A DNA stretch of 64,000 nt from Cyrtodaria siliqua. Its lineage: Eukaryota; Mollusca; Bivalvia; Adapedonta; Hiatellidae. The notes under the pieces were generated by a model. It ran no database searches. It was not told where the DNA came from and saw nothing but the letters and a program-made list of their open reading frames with translations. The stretch lies in assembly GCA_037043455.1 (NCBI GenBank), contig JAWPHD010001337.1:217001-281000 (forward strand), read 5' to 3'. Position numbers and translations under genes: made by a program. Below, piece by piece: positions 42,805 through 54,494 of the stretch (position 1 is the stretch's first letter; every line of letters begins with the position of its first letter).

Positions 42805-43980
42805 CATTGTCTGAAATGTTACAAATTCAAAAGACATTTTGTACATCAAATTTAGAGCCAGTATCTTGAACATAAACACCCTATTAAATGAACTGTCATG
42901 AAGACAATGCGTTACATTTACATACAGAAAACAAGGAATAAAACAAATGACTAGTATTTGACTTCATATACATGTTAAATATTTTAACATAACCATGTTG
43001 TTTTAACACAATGAAACGATATAATTATCAAAACAGAACCACTTCGCTCCACAACTCTGTAAGGACCGAAAACAGGGCCAAAGTAATTCCTATTCCACAA
43101 CTACACCTGACCGATAATGACATATTCACCTCCATCGCTAATGAATAACGGACAATATAGACTTTATAATATGTTCAACACAAAGAACTACAACAAAAAA
43201 CAACAGCAACAACAGCAACAAAAAAGTACGTCCATATACAGATGTCTCCAGTGTTGCCAGGCAAGTTGCAGAAAATCACCCAAGTTGAGCATAAAAGTCG
43301 ATATGAGCTGAGTTCCATGGAAATTAGTTTGCTGAATTTTGAACGAAACAAATGAAAGTTCCATGAGTGGTACAGTGTTGTTGACTAAGTATGGATATGT
43401 GGCACGTACGATAGTTCAGTTTATTCAGATTGTGTAGACCTCTATTGAGTCCATTCATGCATAAAATCTGCTATGTAGGGCCCTCTTCTGCCAGCAGAAT
43501 AATATCAAACAGACATACTTTATACAAAAATGATTATTTCAAAACCCACATCTCGTTTTCCTGACAGTATACGGAATAAAAAAAGAAAATCAGAAGTACC
43601 AAAAAAAAAGCTTGTCAGCTGTACTATAAAAAAAATATATATATATAGGAAAAACAATCAGAGTATTTAGAAGAGCTTGGCCAAGTTTTATATTAATTTC
43701 TGAAATTTAGAGAATTAGCTATTAAAATAATTAGAAATTTCTTATCCGAGTACACGCCAGATAACGCAATTTTATACAAACAATCTATAAATATAATCAT
43801 GCAACGCTGGAACTGTTCTGTACAGTTACTATAAAATATCATTAACTAATGTTAATCTTACAATGAAAATTCGTAAAGATGTAACCGTTACATTATATGA
43901 AAATGTAATTAGACAACGTTTGTTTTAATAACCATGATAAAAACAAATGTATTACTAAATTTATTATACACATCGTTTAA
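42805..43980. other. No gene recognised; likely decayed interior of an LTR element
   Basis: Lies on the internal side of the primer-site/LTR junction at 43981-44001. Includes a CAA/CAG-rich run at 43186-43227. No Gag, protease, RT or integrase motif could be read. Confidence 0.4.
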
Positions 43981-43998
43981 CCACAACGTTGGGCGCCA
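43981..43998 (-). other. Primer-binding site, tRNA-Lys type
   Basis: Minus strand TGGCGCCCAACGTTGTGG, close to the tRNA-Lys1,2 primer sequence used by many retroelements. Two bases separate it from TGTCACGACC, the inner end of an LTR, the same spacing as in the 29.8 kb element. Confidence 0.65.
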
Positions 43999-44000
43999 TT

Positions 44001-44620
44001 TGTCACGACCGATCCTATCGTTTGCTGTCTCGATAGTTGTTTTAAAGTTTCATGAAGACTCATATCGTAAGAACATTCTAGGAACACTAGGTTGAATAAC
44101 CTTGGTCCTAGAACTCCGCCCTAGCTAATCTCGGGGTTCATTTTAAAAGTCGGCAGACATAAGTTATGGCAATACAAAATTTCCGCCATTGACAAGGACA
44201 AGTCAAAAACTACCATCCTGAACCGCCATTGCGTTCCTAAAGTGGGTTCGGCGTGTCCGTAAGGTACACGTCTTTTTGATTCAAGGATATCTCAAAACTC
44301 AACACATATTTTGGACTTTTAGGGAACACCAAAACAGAAATACCCAAATAACATTTATTCATACTGAGAAAACATCAATATGATTAGTAAGATTCAATAT
44401 ATAATGCATGAGAACACATGTATTCAGATCTGTTTACATTAGCTATAAATAACAAGGTCGTTACAAAAGCTATAAGCAACTATAATTCATAAGTTACATA
44501 CATTCGAATATTTCCTGCGGAATTATGACACTTATTTCATAAACGATATTAGTGCGATATGAATACGCATGTCATGTCTTACAATTAATACGGGCTATGA
44601 TATATAATGTACTTTACGCG
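44001..44620 (-). repeat. LTR relic beside the Lys-type primer site
   Basis: Starts TGTCACGACCGATCCTATCG and includes GGTACACGTCTTTTTGATTC. The outer end and any partner LTR were not identified, so the right boundary is a guess. Not similar to the Leu-primed LTR family of this window beyond the TGTCAC terminus. Confidence 0.45.
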
Positions 44621-44764
44621 CATTGCATAATCTAACAATGATATATCCAATTTTCTTCGCTGTGAGGGATTCGCTTTTGTCAAAAATATTTTTTTTGGCG
44701 GTGGCATTATCAAAATTTCATTTTGATTGCTGCTCTGTGACATTATCAAAATTTCATTTTGATC

Positions 44765-44960
44765 GCTGCCATATGGCCGTCAGCGAATCCTTCAATTCCG
44801 TGAAATAAAATATAATGACAGTTAACAATTTTAATTTATTTGGAGCCGCGCCCAATATTTGCCATAACAATTTAATAAATGATCAAGCAATTTAATAAAT
44901 GATAACATTTTATTTTGTGTTTGTCAAGTTGGTGCCTTCCTAATAATACGGGCTAATATT
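44765..44960. repeat. Duplicated block, copy 1
   Basis: ATGGCCGTCA, then AATATAATGACAGTTAACAA, GGAGCCGCGCCCAATATTTG, AATAAATGATCAAGCAATTT and GTCAAGTTGGTGCCTTCCTA recur in the same order at 45511-46060. In the second copy about 390 bp is inserted in the middle. Confidence 0.8.
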
Positions 44961-45320
44961 CGTTATTAGCCAGAGTTATTGGGAGGTACCCCCACTGTTT
45001 TGTAAGCTAGATCTGATATTGTAATTTTCCTTTAATTGCGCATGCACAAGCCTGTGCAGTCTCTTGCGGTCAAAAATTTAAGAGAATGGTATGTTATGCT
45101 TCAAGTTGACTAAATACTTAATTTTTCCCTACCCTCCTCACCCTTTCTTTTTCTAGTGATGTAGTTATTTGTCATATCGATAAATAAGTTGATCCATTAT
45201 TTTTCAACATATTTCATCTGTTTCGTTTATGTTTTAGGTCAAACATTATAAATCCTCCATTAAGAAAAAGATCCTGCTGTTGTCTGCATATAATTTCAGG
45301 AACATCCATGCTACAGAACA

Positions 45321-45492
45321 GGTGTAGCTTCGAAAGCAGAACGATATACCAGAGGATCCGTCATCGGTGCGGCTCCAGAAGCGGAACGATAGACCTGATG
45401 ATCGATGCCGGTGCGACGTCGGCAGCAGAAGGATTTACTAGAAGTTCGATAATCGGTGCGGCTCCAGAAGCAGAACGATATGCCAGAAGATC
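45321..45492. repeat. 45-bp minisatellite, about four units
   Basis: Units begin GGTGCGGCTCCAGAAGCAGA or variants and run to ATACCAGAGGATCCGTCATC-like ends. One plus frame reads VIGAAPEAERYARRS-like 15-residue repeats, but it is broken by stops in the second unit. GC-rich compared with its surroundings. Confidence 0.8.
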
Positions 45493-45510
45493 GTGCGGCT
45501 CTGGCAGAAT

Positions 45511-46060
45511 GGCCGTCATTCAATTCAGTGAAATCAAATATAATGACAGTTAACAATTTTATAATTAGTAAATTTCAATGTAATACTGACAACTGTTCCA
45601 CAGGGTCGGGATTACAGCATGAAATATTAAGCCTTTTGGGGCTTATTGTTGGTGCATCATGCCTAGTTCGGTCGTGCACATTATTGTAAACTTTAGAAAA
45701 GATGATTAAATGAAGAAACATTTTACTTTAGAATTAGAGTTTTGAATAAAAAAAATATTTAAGCCTTTTGGGGCTTCACTAAGTGTATAATGCTGATGGG
45801 CCATGCCCTCTTTTATTTTAGCCTATTGGGGCTTCATCTTTTGTTTAAGCCTATTGGGGCTTCTTTAAGGGTATCAGGCTTATGGGCCATGCCCTCTTTT
45901 GTGAAATATGTTAAGGGCTGCCATGATATATATATGTGTTGCCGGCAGCCCGCTATTTGGAGCCGCGCCCAATATTTGCAATAACAATCTAATAAATGAT
46001 CAAGCAATTTAATAAATGATAATATTTATTTTTGTGTTTGTCAAGTTGGTGCCTTCCTAG
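45511..46060. repeat. Duplicated block, copy 2, with inserted hairpin cluster
   Basis: Second copy of 44765-44960, split at about 45567-45950 by sequence carrying four stem-loops AAGCC-TTTTG/TATTG-GGGCTT (45629, 45761, 45820, 45847) and two TGGGCCATGCCCTCTTTT words. The insertion may be a small element; its termini are unclear. Confidence 0.7.
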
Positions 46061-46945
46061 TAATGCAGGGTCATGGCTTCAAAGTGCTGTAGATATATGA
46101 TGTCTGAAATACGATACACAATACCACATGCAACATTCTATGATGCGCCATATAGGCAACGTCATTTTTCTCTAAATACAAAACATTTCTTTATATATCA
46201 GTATGCATTATTCTAGTTTGTTGTTTTTTATACCAAAATATCTATAACAGGAATAACATGAGTGTTGCCCATCAAAGTACATTATCTATTCATTTCTAAA
46301 AGTGTCAAAACTATGCGAAGTATAGCTGCATTAGATAACATATTATAGACTGCAATATATTCTGATATAAATTTCATTTATGCACGTTTGAATTATCAGA
46401 TTATTTTTTTTATATTGTTTTTATAAGTTAATAACGATGAGTTCACATAATTTCTGATAAACTTTAAAACACACCATAGATGAAACAAAATCACTGTTGA
46501 GACGATCCCCAATAAATGATGATCCGCTACTAACATATGTACCATCGGATTTCAAGCTCATAACTTTTTAAATACAGCTGGTGCATATTGGAGTTGATTG
46601 CATATGACAATTGAGACATTTAACATTATAAAATGCATTTACTTTAAGCATTTATCTGTAATAGTTTTTAAACTCGCGAGATTTTAACCGGTGTAGACGT
46701 TGCTACTTCAGAAATCAGCATCATTCAGGTGTTTACACATCCGTTAGAACGCTTGCAATAGGTGTCAAAACCATCATTTAAATTCCGGGAGTTTGCTCAA
46801 AATTATCTTGTTGTATCACTGTTCAGGTATGAACAGTCAGAAGTCATATTTAAAACGTTATTACTGAGAAAATATTGTGTTAACTAAGGAATGAGCCGCT
46901 ATTGCCAAGGATCCGCTACTGCCGTAACAACTGTACGAATTTACA
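46060..46945. other. No gene recognised
   Basis: AT-rich; no repeat, exon or RNA gene could be supported. Confidence 0.5.
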
Positions 46946-46949
46946 ACAA

Positions 46950-47210
46950 GCTTTTAGTTTGCTGCCTTGTTAGTTAGAGAATAGTTCATGGCCGGGATTT
47001 CTTTATTTACAATGTCCCGTTTTATTGGGTTGACAGTAGGGTAAGTGTGAGGTTTGGTGCACCCTAGAACCTGCTTTAAACCCCCAGCGGCCTTTTTTGC
47101 CACTGACCGTTCCAAGGCGGTAACCTATTGTCAACCCTTTTGTGTTTATGATGTCTTATTTGGCATTTTATTCATCTTGAAATTTGTTCTTTGTTTCTGT
47201 ATCTATATTT
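46950..47210 (+). mobile_element. Penelope-like 3' end, plus orientation
   Basis: TTCATGGCCGGGATTTCTTT, TGTCCCGTTTTATTGGG, GGTTTGGTGCACCCTAGAAC, CCACTGACCGTTCCAAGGCG, TATTGTCAACCCTTTTGTG. Only the 3' region; no coding part. Confidence 0.75.
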
Positions 47211-48415
47211 CCATACCAAATATTTTCATAGAAATTAATAGACCCGAAGGAAAATTATAGCATGCCCACATTCATATCAGACAAAAGGTCATCATGATAG
47301 TTTTATTTTGTAATGCCACCAATTACTCTACTATATCGGCACGAGTCCATAAAAGTAACTAACATTCGTAGTTTAACAGCATTTCGACAAGATAATAGAT
47401 ATTAAGAATATTGACACGACGATTTCAAACATAATATATACACTATCTATACACTGAACATATTTCCTGATTACTCACTTTTGTATCTGAACTAATTTTC
47501 TTATTTTAAATATATTTTAGAATTGCTGTGTGATAAGTTTTACGTTTTGACTAATAATTGGTAAACTATTTATTTTTTGTTTAAATTGTTAAATCTTTTG
47601 AGAGGTACCGTCCCTTTGTATGAAAACATTATAACATGAACCGTAGTCTGCTTAAAGATATAAACTTCTTAAAATTCATAGTAAATAATAAAAAAAACTT
47701 AAAAGTTTGACCCGTTTGTTGCAGATGTTCCATCTATATTAAAATGAAACATTGACATTAAATCTATTCAACATCATTTACATTTTCTTACTTTCTCCAA
47801 TGGTTTGGTCATGCTCACAGTATTTTCCTCTTTTTTTGTTGCTCGAATTGAAGAGGATGAGAGAAAGAGTATGTAGCAAAAACCTAAATTTTATTGAAGA
47901 TAATAACAACAACATTTTTTTCAAGAAGTGTTTGCTTTACAGAAAAAAAGGTAATTATTACTCAAATGATCACCTAACTCATTTGTCCAAGGTAAAGTCA
48001 CAAACACGGATTTTGATTTAACGATTTGCGAGCTAAAGTTTTGCCATCTGCTTTGACTTTACGTAACTGTATAGTTTGTGCACTGCTAAATATAGCCTGA
48101 CATAAAAATCGCATTTTGTTTTGAATTGAACAAAACTATATTTTTGAATGTCTCTGAAAATGTAAGCTCCAGTGAAAATACATGTCAATATTCATACTGT
48201 TTGTGAAAAGAGACATGTGTACAGTGTTTGAGCTGGTATATCACTGAAATATGCAAATGTAATATATCGCAAAGCATAAATTGGTTCTGTGAAAACGATA
48301 CTTTGCATACACTTTGAAAAATGACATGTGTTCAATCTAATGCAATGATGCAAACTGGTTACGCGTAACATTACTGCATTACTGTGGTAACACGTAATCA
48401 AAATTATAGTTCCTA
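47210..48415. other. No gene recognised
   Basis: AT-rich; an isolated open frame near 47.8 kb has no domain. Confidence 0.5.
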
Positions 48416-48488
48416 CATTTTTTCAAGAAGGTGTCTTATAGAGATATTTTTAAATATACTTTACATATAGCTTGGATAAAATAAATAC

Positions 48489-48915
48489 GAGCCGCAACAC
48501 ACGAAAACGTCCCTTCGGACGTTTGGACGACAACGTCATAAAGTAACAATTTATGACGTCGGCCGGTACTCAAATAATTACTAGAAAAATTTCTCGTCAC
48601 TTCCATGTTTTACTTAATTGTTATATCATAGGGAATATGGTTTGGTAATATAAATAGTTGACGCAATAGAAAATGGTAATTGATTATGTTTTTTGTTGTT
48701 ATTTAATAACGACGTCGTCTAAGATGCCGACGTCAACGTCAAAATTAATGGTGAGTACAATCTTTAATTTTCAAATTGAGATAAAATCATTTTTAATTAA
48801 GATATCAACATAAAATAAAGAGAGATTTAAATAGAAAATCATCGTGTTTCATAAACAGCGAAAACATATAATGTAAAAATTTTGTCTGAAGGGTCGTTTT
48901 CGCGTGTTTAGGCTC
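48489..48915. mobile_element. 427-bp MITE
   Basis: Termini GAGCCGCAACACACGAAAAC and the complement of GTTTTCGCGTGTTTAGGCTC form inverted repeats of about 30 bp. Absent from the matching position in unit 2 (about 49740), which gives the empty site. The left end contains a perfect hairpin AAACGTCC-CTTC-GGACGTTT. No transposase; the target duplication is unclear. Confidence 0.8.
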
Positions 48916-48959
48916 AATTATTATACTTTTTAAAGCGATATGTAGAGATCACGTTAAAA

Positions 48960-48983
48960 CAGAGAGAGAGAGAGAGAGAGAGT
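48960..48983. repeat. AG microsatellite, unit 1
   Basis: Twelve AG units. The paralogous run at 49781-49846 in unit 2 is longer and interrupted. Confidence 0.95.
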
Positions 48984-49664
48984 ATCCGTCTGTTCCCTCT
49001 GGGGAGTATCGAACTAACCTTAATAATGTGTTAATGAACACTTAAGGACATTTCCTACAGTTGTTTACGCGCATTTTTTTCACACATACCTGTCTAAAAG
49101 CGACTATGTACAAACATGACATACTTTTTTAACCTTTTTTAAATTTGTATATAGTTTTCACTAGATTTCATTATTATGAACCTCATTAACTGTTTAGATT
49201 ATGATACAGACCAGGGAGAGATTTATTGGTTTAGCCGTTATAGCTTTTTTATACTTAGCGCATACATGTCTGTCTGAAAGGTAAGAATTAACTTAAAACT
49301 TTAAATAATACTGACTTGTTGACTGTATACTATTTTTACACATGTGGACTCTATTTAAATAAAAAAAGGGTTATGTAGAACTTAACAGTAACGAAAGAAA
49401 TCTGTATCTTTTTTGCTCCAAAACCTAAACATTTTTAGGATTTTTAGGGTTATGACTGCCTTTTTCTCAAAAACAAATATGGTGACATATGATTTTTATT
49501 TCATTTTTATTTACAAGTACACGATATTTGCTAACAATATAGAAGTTTTGAGAAAAAAAGGTTGTTCAAAGGAAATATTTATATAATTATGAAGAAACTG
49601 AAGGAAATGTCCTTAAACAATAATACAATACTGCTTCCCTTAAGATCCTTTATTCTCATTAGTT

Positions 49665-49782
49665 TTTCAAAAAGGTATCTTATAGAGATATGTTTTAAAT
49701 ATACTGTATATGTAACACATAGCTTGGATAAAACAAACACATATACTTTTTAAAGCGATATATAGAGATCACGTTAAAACAC

Positions 49783-49835
<53 letters not shown>

Positions 49836-50470
49836 AAGAGAGAGCGAGTATCCGTCCGTTCCATCTGGGGAGTCCCGAACTAACCTAAAATAATGTGTTA
49901 GTAAACACTTATTTCCTACAGTTGTTTACGTAAATCGTTTTCACACATACCTGTCTAAACGCGACTATGTACACAAATGACATACTTTTTTAAAACTTTT
50001 TTAAAACTTTTATATTGTTTTCACTAGATTTTATTATTATAAACCTCAATAACTGTTTAGATAATGGAGTTATTTGTTGATACACAAAAATAAAGTATAG
50101 TTTCTGTTTTGTGATACAGGCCAGTGGGAGATTTATTGGTCTAGGCACTATACCTTTTTAATATTTAGCTCATACATGTCTGTCAGAAAGGTTTAAATAC
50201 TATTGGCTTGTTGACTGTATTTTATTTTTACACATGTGGAATCTTTTTAAATAAAAAAGGGTTATGTAAAACTTAACAGTAAAGGAAGAAGTCTGTGTCT
50301 TTTTTGCTCCAAAACCTAAACATTTTTAAGAATGTTCAAGTTAGGGTTATAACTGCCTTTTTTTCAAAAACAATTATGGTGACATATGATTTTTATTTCA
50401 TTTTTATTTACAAGTACACGATATTTGCTAACAATACAGAAGTTTTGAGAAAAAAGGTTGTTCATAGAAA
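49665..50470. repeat. Tandem duplication, unit 2
   Basis: Second copy without MITE, ending at the GTTGTTCATAGAAAATATTT junction. The AG run (49781-49846) is expanded here. Confidence 0.85.
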
Positions 50471-50721
50471 ATATTTTCCCCACCCCCTGAAATGTCTCTT
50501 TTCCTCAACAAAATCTGCCATTTTTTCCGGAGAATCTGCAAGGCAATATAGGTAATATTCCCCTTTATTTCCACATATATCATTCTTTTTTGTTCATATA
50601 TACAAAGAATAGGATCATATATATTGAGATTGAATAAAATTAATGTAATTCGATATTATTTTTGTTACTAAATTTCTTGTTTTTGCCTAGCTGATACATT
50701 TTCAAGAAAAGATATCTATGT

Positions 50722-50870
50722 CCACGCCATATGCATGCCATCTTCGGTATGGTTAAAATTATGTACTAATTATTTTATGAATATTGCGTTCTGCTCAACC
50801 CGGGGCTAGAGGGCCTGAGCGGTACTGGTATAGTTCACTACCGTTCATGAACAGTCTACTCTCATATTTT
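50722..50870 (+). repeat. Dispersed hairpin repeat, another copy
   Basis: GCATGCCATCTTCGG, TTCTGCTCAACCCGGGGCTA and CACTACCGTTCATGAACAGT match 7022-7180 in order. The right half is lost. Confidence 0.7.
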
Positions 50871-51039
50871 TAGGTTATAGTGAAATTATAGGAGATTTGC
50901 CCAAAAATGGAAATATAGGTCATATATGCATTTTAAGAAGAAACCAAGCTGGTGACCAATTATTTTTAAAGCTGAACTTTGCCTAGGATAGACAGTTCTA
51001 GTTATGTAACAAATATTCAAAAAAGTTGTTCATAGGAAA

Positions 51040-51235
51040 AATTATGAAGAACCTGTAGGAAATATTGATATAATTATGACAACTTTAGGAAATATTGATA
51101 TAATTATGAAGAAACTGTAGGAAATATTTATATAATTATGAAGAAACTGTAGGAAATAATTATATAATTATGAAGAAACTGTAGGAAATATTTATATAAT
51201 TATGAAGAAACTGTAGGAAATGTCCTTAAACAATC
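51040..51235. repeat. About 32-bp minisatellite
   Basis: About six units of GAAACTGTAGGAAATATTTA followed by TATAATTATGAA. The single unit at 49575-49610 in the tandem duplication shows the unexpanded form, followed by the same TGTCCTTAAACAAT flank. Confidence 0.9.
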
Positions 51236-51239
51236 ATGC

Positions 51240-53015
51240 AATACTGATTGACTTAAGATCCTTTATTCTCATTTGTCACGCGACATATATTTCTGGAAAT
51301 CATGTGTCATTGATTAATAGATATGTAAAATGAAAATTATACTATACATGTCTTGTACCATAGCCATTCAATGCCGGTAATTGACATTTTGATTGACAGG
51401 TTGTGTGTAAACATTACAACTACGCGCGTGTAAATTGGGTAGACAATGGTATAACTGCCAAATCTATCATTTATAGCACGGTTGCAATATACCGGCAGTT
51501 ATAGCACGGTTTAGGCTCAGACCTTCAGGTTTATGAAATAATATCATAAGCAAGACAAAGGTAAACCATTAGAGCTATGTTACAATTAATAGATATGTAA
51601 AATGAAACTTTCAATATATGTGAAATCTGATATTATGCACAATGAACGCAATTCTTTGTCACGCGACTTGTGAATAATTACGACTCATGCCGCTGGAACA
51701 ACAACTGAATGTTTGGCTAGATTCATTTGATCACGGAAATACGAAGTTGTCAGGTGTTATCCTGGCTCTCTCGCTTGCGACTCTTTGCTATGGATTATAG
51801 AGGTAAATGCAGCATTTGGTATTTATTGCAATATATAATATTTTAAATATTCGATGTTAGTAATTCATATTGTACAACTGTTACTGTTTGATGTTCGTGT
51901 TTTTCGTTGTTTGAGACACTACTTAAATAGAAACTCAATACATTATACATCTGAGGGACGAGTTTTAGTTTAAGTGGTAAAAATAAAATATCGTACGTTT
52001 AAAATCGGATTAGAATACAGATATAAAAATTAAAAGTTGCTTTTAAAAACAAATGAATTCAAAATACGGAATTTAAGAGTATATCTTACATTGGAATTAA
52101 TGTGTTAAACAAATCTGAACACAAATCTGAATACATTATTATAGGCCCTGGGCCGGATCCCGAAATTTGATCAAGCGGTACCACCCAAAGTGGCAAATTA
52201 TTATTAAGATTTTTGATACTGGTGATATCCCTAGATGCTATTTAACCCGGATAGACTTCTAGTTTTAGCAGCTTATGTCATGAAAAGAGCCAATATTTAG
52301 AGCCACTCCGTATTTTCAAAATATCCAATTTTGATACAACCATTTTGAGTATAGTGATGCATTACAAATTTTATTTTGAAATTTAATATATTTGTGATAA
52401 TAAAACGTGTTTCACTATCATTGTTGAACATATTTATTTTAATAATTAATGTATAAGGTCAAACGTAAAGGGAAAAAGACATCTTTTTTAAATTATAGTA
52501 TTTCATTCATGCCCGTTATTGTACAAAAAACGTCATCCTGACAATATATGTATAGTAATACACTAACAATGTACAATGCTTCATTTATTACATGTTTTAT
52601 TTTTGTACCATGTCAACATTATTTAAAATTGACTGGCTTTCAAAATAATCAAACAAAAAACAATACTTCATTAATTACCATACACATATTTAACTTGCTA
52701 CACAATTACTAATAAGAGTCTGCAATACAATCAAACGTATTCACTACTAACACAATTGTTTCATACATTCTATCATAGCTGGTGACTTGTTTATAATTAG
52801 TATACATAGTTGTCAATAGTTCCACACGATTAGTATGATGTTAGCCTTAAATTAAACATCGGATGGTTGATGCTAGTCATAATATTGACTATGGCTTATT
52901 CGGGAGTTTCCACAAAAGATTAGTATAATTCACAAGTTGTAAGTATTATTTAAATACCATGATACCATATTGAGTTAAAACTGGATATAAAACACAAACA
53001 GGTTACTGTCGCTTC
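51240..53015. other. No gene recognised
   Basis: AT-rich. TTGTCACGCGAC occurs at about 51275 and 51657 in direct orientation, and TATAACTGCC...GGCAGTTATA forms a stem near 51451-51500. No domain. Confidence 0.45.
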
Positions 53016-53018
53016 ACT

Positions 53019-53291
53019 TTAGTCGTCATGATCTTCCATTTCAATAAATATCCATAGGTCATCAGACTCATCATTACTTGCTTGATTATCGTATGCAATG
53101 TGTTTGCACATGTCTATACACATCATACCATTTGCTAAGCAATCACAACTCGGTAGCTTACATTGTCGTGTACACTTGCAAGAACGTGAATCTAAAACGG
53201 AATCAGGAGCTGCAGGACTATCCATCCGATCTATTTTGAATTCTCTATCTTCAGTTTGTTTCCACCCATAACCAACTTGTGAGAGATTCAA
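53019..53291 (-). CDS. Small CXC-type cysteine-rich terminal exon
   Basis: Minus-strand frame of 90 codons to a stop. Core: SPAAPDSVLDSRSCKCTRQC, then KLPSCDCLANGMMCIDMCK. The C-x-C-x3-C-x4-C-x-C-x6-C-x3-C spacing resembles half a tesmin/TSO1-like CXC domain, as found at the C-terminus of many uncharacterised mollusc and cnidarian proteins after a PAAPD word (family knowledge, no search run). The acidic tail DDLWIFIEMEDHDD follows. The Met start is probably not real; an AG at CTCTCACAAG/TTGG near 53279 could be an acceptor, making this the last exon of a longer gene not visible here. Confidence 0.5.
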   Translation of the reverse strand: MNLSQVGYGWKQTEDREFKIDRMDSPAAPDSVLDSRSCKCTRQCKLPSCDCLANGMMCIDMCKHIAYDNQASNDESDDLWIFIEMEDHDD

Positions 53292-53349
53292 TATCCTCTT
53301 TGTCTTATCCAGACAGTAGCTGGACGATTGTCTCGTTCACAATATTGTG

Positions 53350-53625
53350 TTAAAGGGACATACGAGAATCATGAAGTTATTATCAGGCATTAAAAGCATC
53401 GCGATTTATTAATCTAGTATCGTTTTGGCTTTTAAACTGCTTACATATAATCAAATAAAAAAATGACTTTTTAATTTGTATTCATCATTCCTAATAGGTT
53501 TAAATATATTATTGATGTAATACAATTAACAGTTAGTACTGTGCAAAATCAACTTGTTCTGCACTATTTTAATAATTCATAATTATATGGTTTAAGCAAA
53601 CCGAGGTTACCATGTATCCCTTTAA
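53350..53625. mobile_element. TTAA-flanked MITE, 276 bp
   Basis: Ends TTAAAGGGACATACGAG and ATGTATCCCTTTAA, partly inverted, each starting at TTAA. The interior GAAGTTATTATCAGGCATTA also occurs at 54445, and the right half recurs at 57376-57575. Confidence 0.65.
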
Positions 53626-53839
53626 ACAATTCTTACAGAGTTGTATCTGTGATGAATCGATGTCTCCTCCCATTGGTACCGAAATGCATTTACATCAGTT
53701 GTTTGACATACCTTTGAACCATACATTCGACAAGTGAACTCATCGTTGAATACCTTCTTTGTGGCTTTCTAGGCTATTGTTTTAGTTTTGTATTTATATA
53801 CAGACGAGCATCTTTGTGTTTTACTTATATTGCCTATTA

Positions 53840-54103
53840 ATGCTGCCGTGTTGGTTAGAGAATAGTTCATGGCGGGGATTTCTTTATTTACTCTGTCCCG
53901 TTTTATTGGGATGACAGTAGGGTAAGTGTGAGGTTTGGTGCACCCTAGAACCTTATTTAAACCCCCAGCGGCATTTTTTGCCGCTGACCGTTCCAAGGCG
54001 GTAGCCCTATTGTCAACCCTTTTGTGTTTTGTGTTGTCTTATTTGGCATTTTATTCATTTTTAAAGTTGTTTTTTGTTTCTGTGTGTGTTTGTGGTTGAC
54101 TGT
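53840..54103 (+). mobile_element. Penelope-like 3' end, plus orientation
   Basis: TTCATGGCGGGGATTTCTTT through GTGAGGTTTGGTGCACCC to GTTTGTGGTTGACTGTC. It stops exactly where the second CXC copy begins, so the insertion or a recombination trimmed that copy's 3' end. Confidence 0.8.
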
Positions 54104-54352
54104 CCATTTTAATCAATATACATATGTCATTAGACTCATATTTGCTTGCTTGATGAACGCATGTAATGTGTTTGCACATCATGCCATTTGCTAAGCAATC
54201 ACAACTCGGTAGCTTACATTTTCGTGTACACTTGCAAGAACGTAAATCTAAAACGGCATCAGGAGCTGCAGGACTATACATCCGATCTATTTCGAATTCA
54301 CCATCTTCAGTTTGTTTTTACCCATAGCCTACTTGTGAGAGATTCAATATCC
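54104..54352 (-). pseudogene. Second copy of the CXC-type exon
   Basis: Repeats 53019-53291: SPAAPDAVLDLRSCKCTRKC, KLPSCDCLANGMMC. It lacks the third-last cysteine block (CIDMC is shortened to CKHITC), has an in-frame stop where copy 1 has GYGWKQ, and its acidic tail is cut by Penelope-like sequence. Upstream flanks also match (TTATCCAGACAGTAGCT), so a whole segment was duplicated. Confidence 0.7.
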
Positions 54353-54416
54353 TGTGTGGCGTCCATGCATCTTATCCAGACAGTAGCTTGACAATGGGCT
54401 CGTTCACAATGTTTTG

Positions 54417-54490
54417 TTAAAGGGACAAACAGCAATCTTGAAGTTATTATCAGGCATTAAAAGCACCTCGATTTATTAAGCTAGTAATAT
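54417..54490. mobile_element. Left end of a TTAA-family MITE
   Basis: TTAAAGGGACAAACAGCAAT, GAAGTTATTATCAGGCATTA and CACCTCGATTTATTAAGCTA; the rest is replaced by unrelated sequence. Confidence 0.6.
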
Positions 54491-54494
54491 GAAA

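Larger units (their letters stand above)
48419..49655. repeat. Tandem duplication, unit 1 (with MITE)
   Basis: From TTTCAAGAAGGTGTCTTATA to AATTATGAAGAAACTG; matches unit 2 at 49665-50470 block by block (ATATAGCTTGGATAAAA, TTTAAAGCGATATGTAGAGA, AG run, TCTGGGGAGT, CACACATACCTGTCTAAA, GGTTATGTAGAACTTAACAG). Unit 1 is longer because of the MITE at 48489. Confidence 0.85.
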
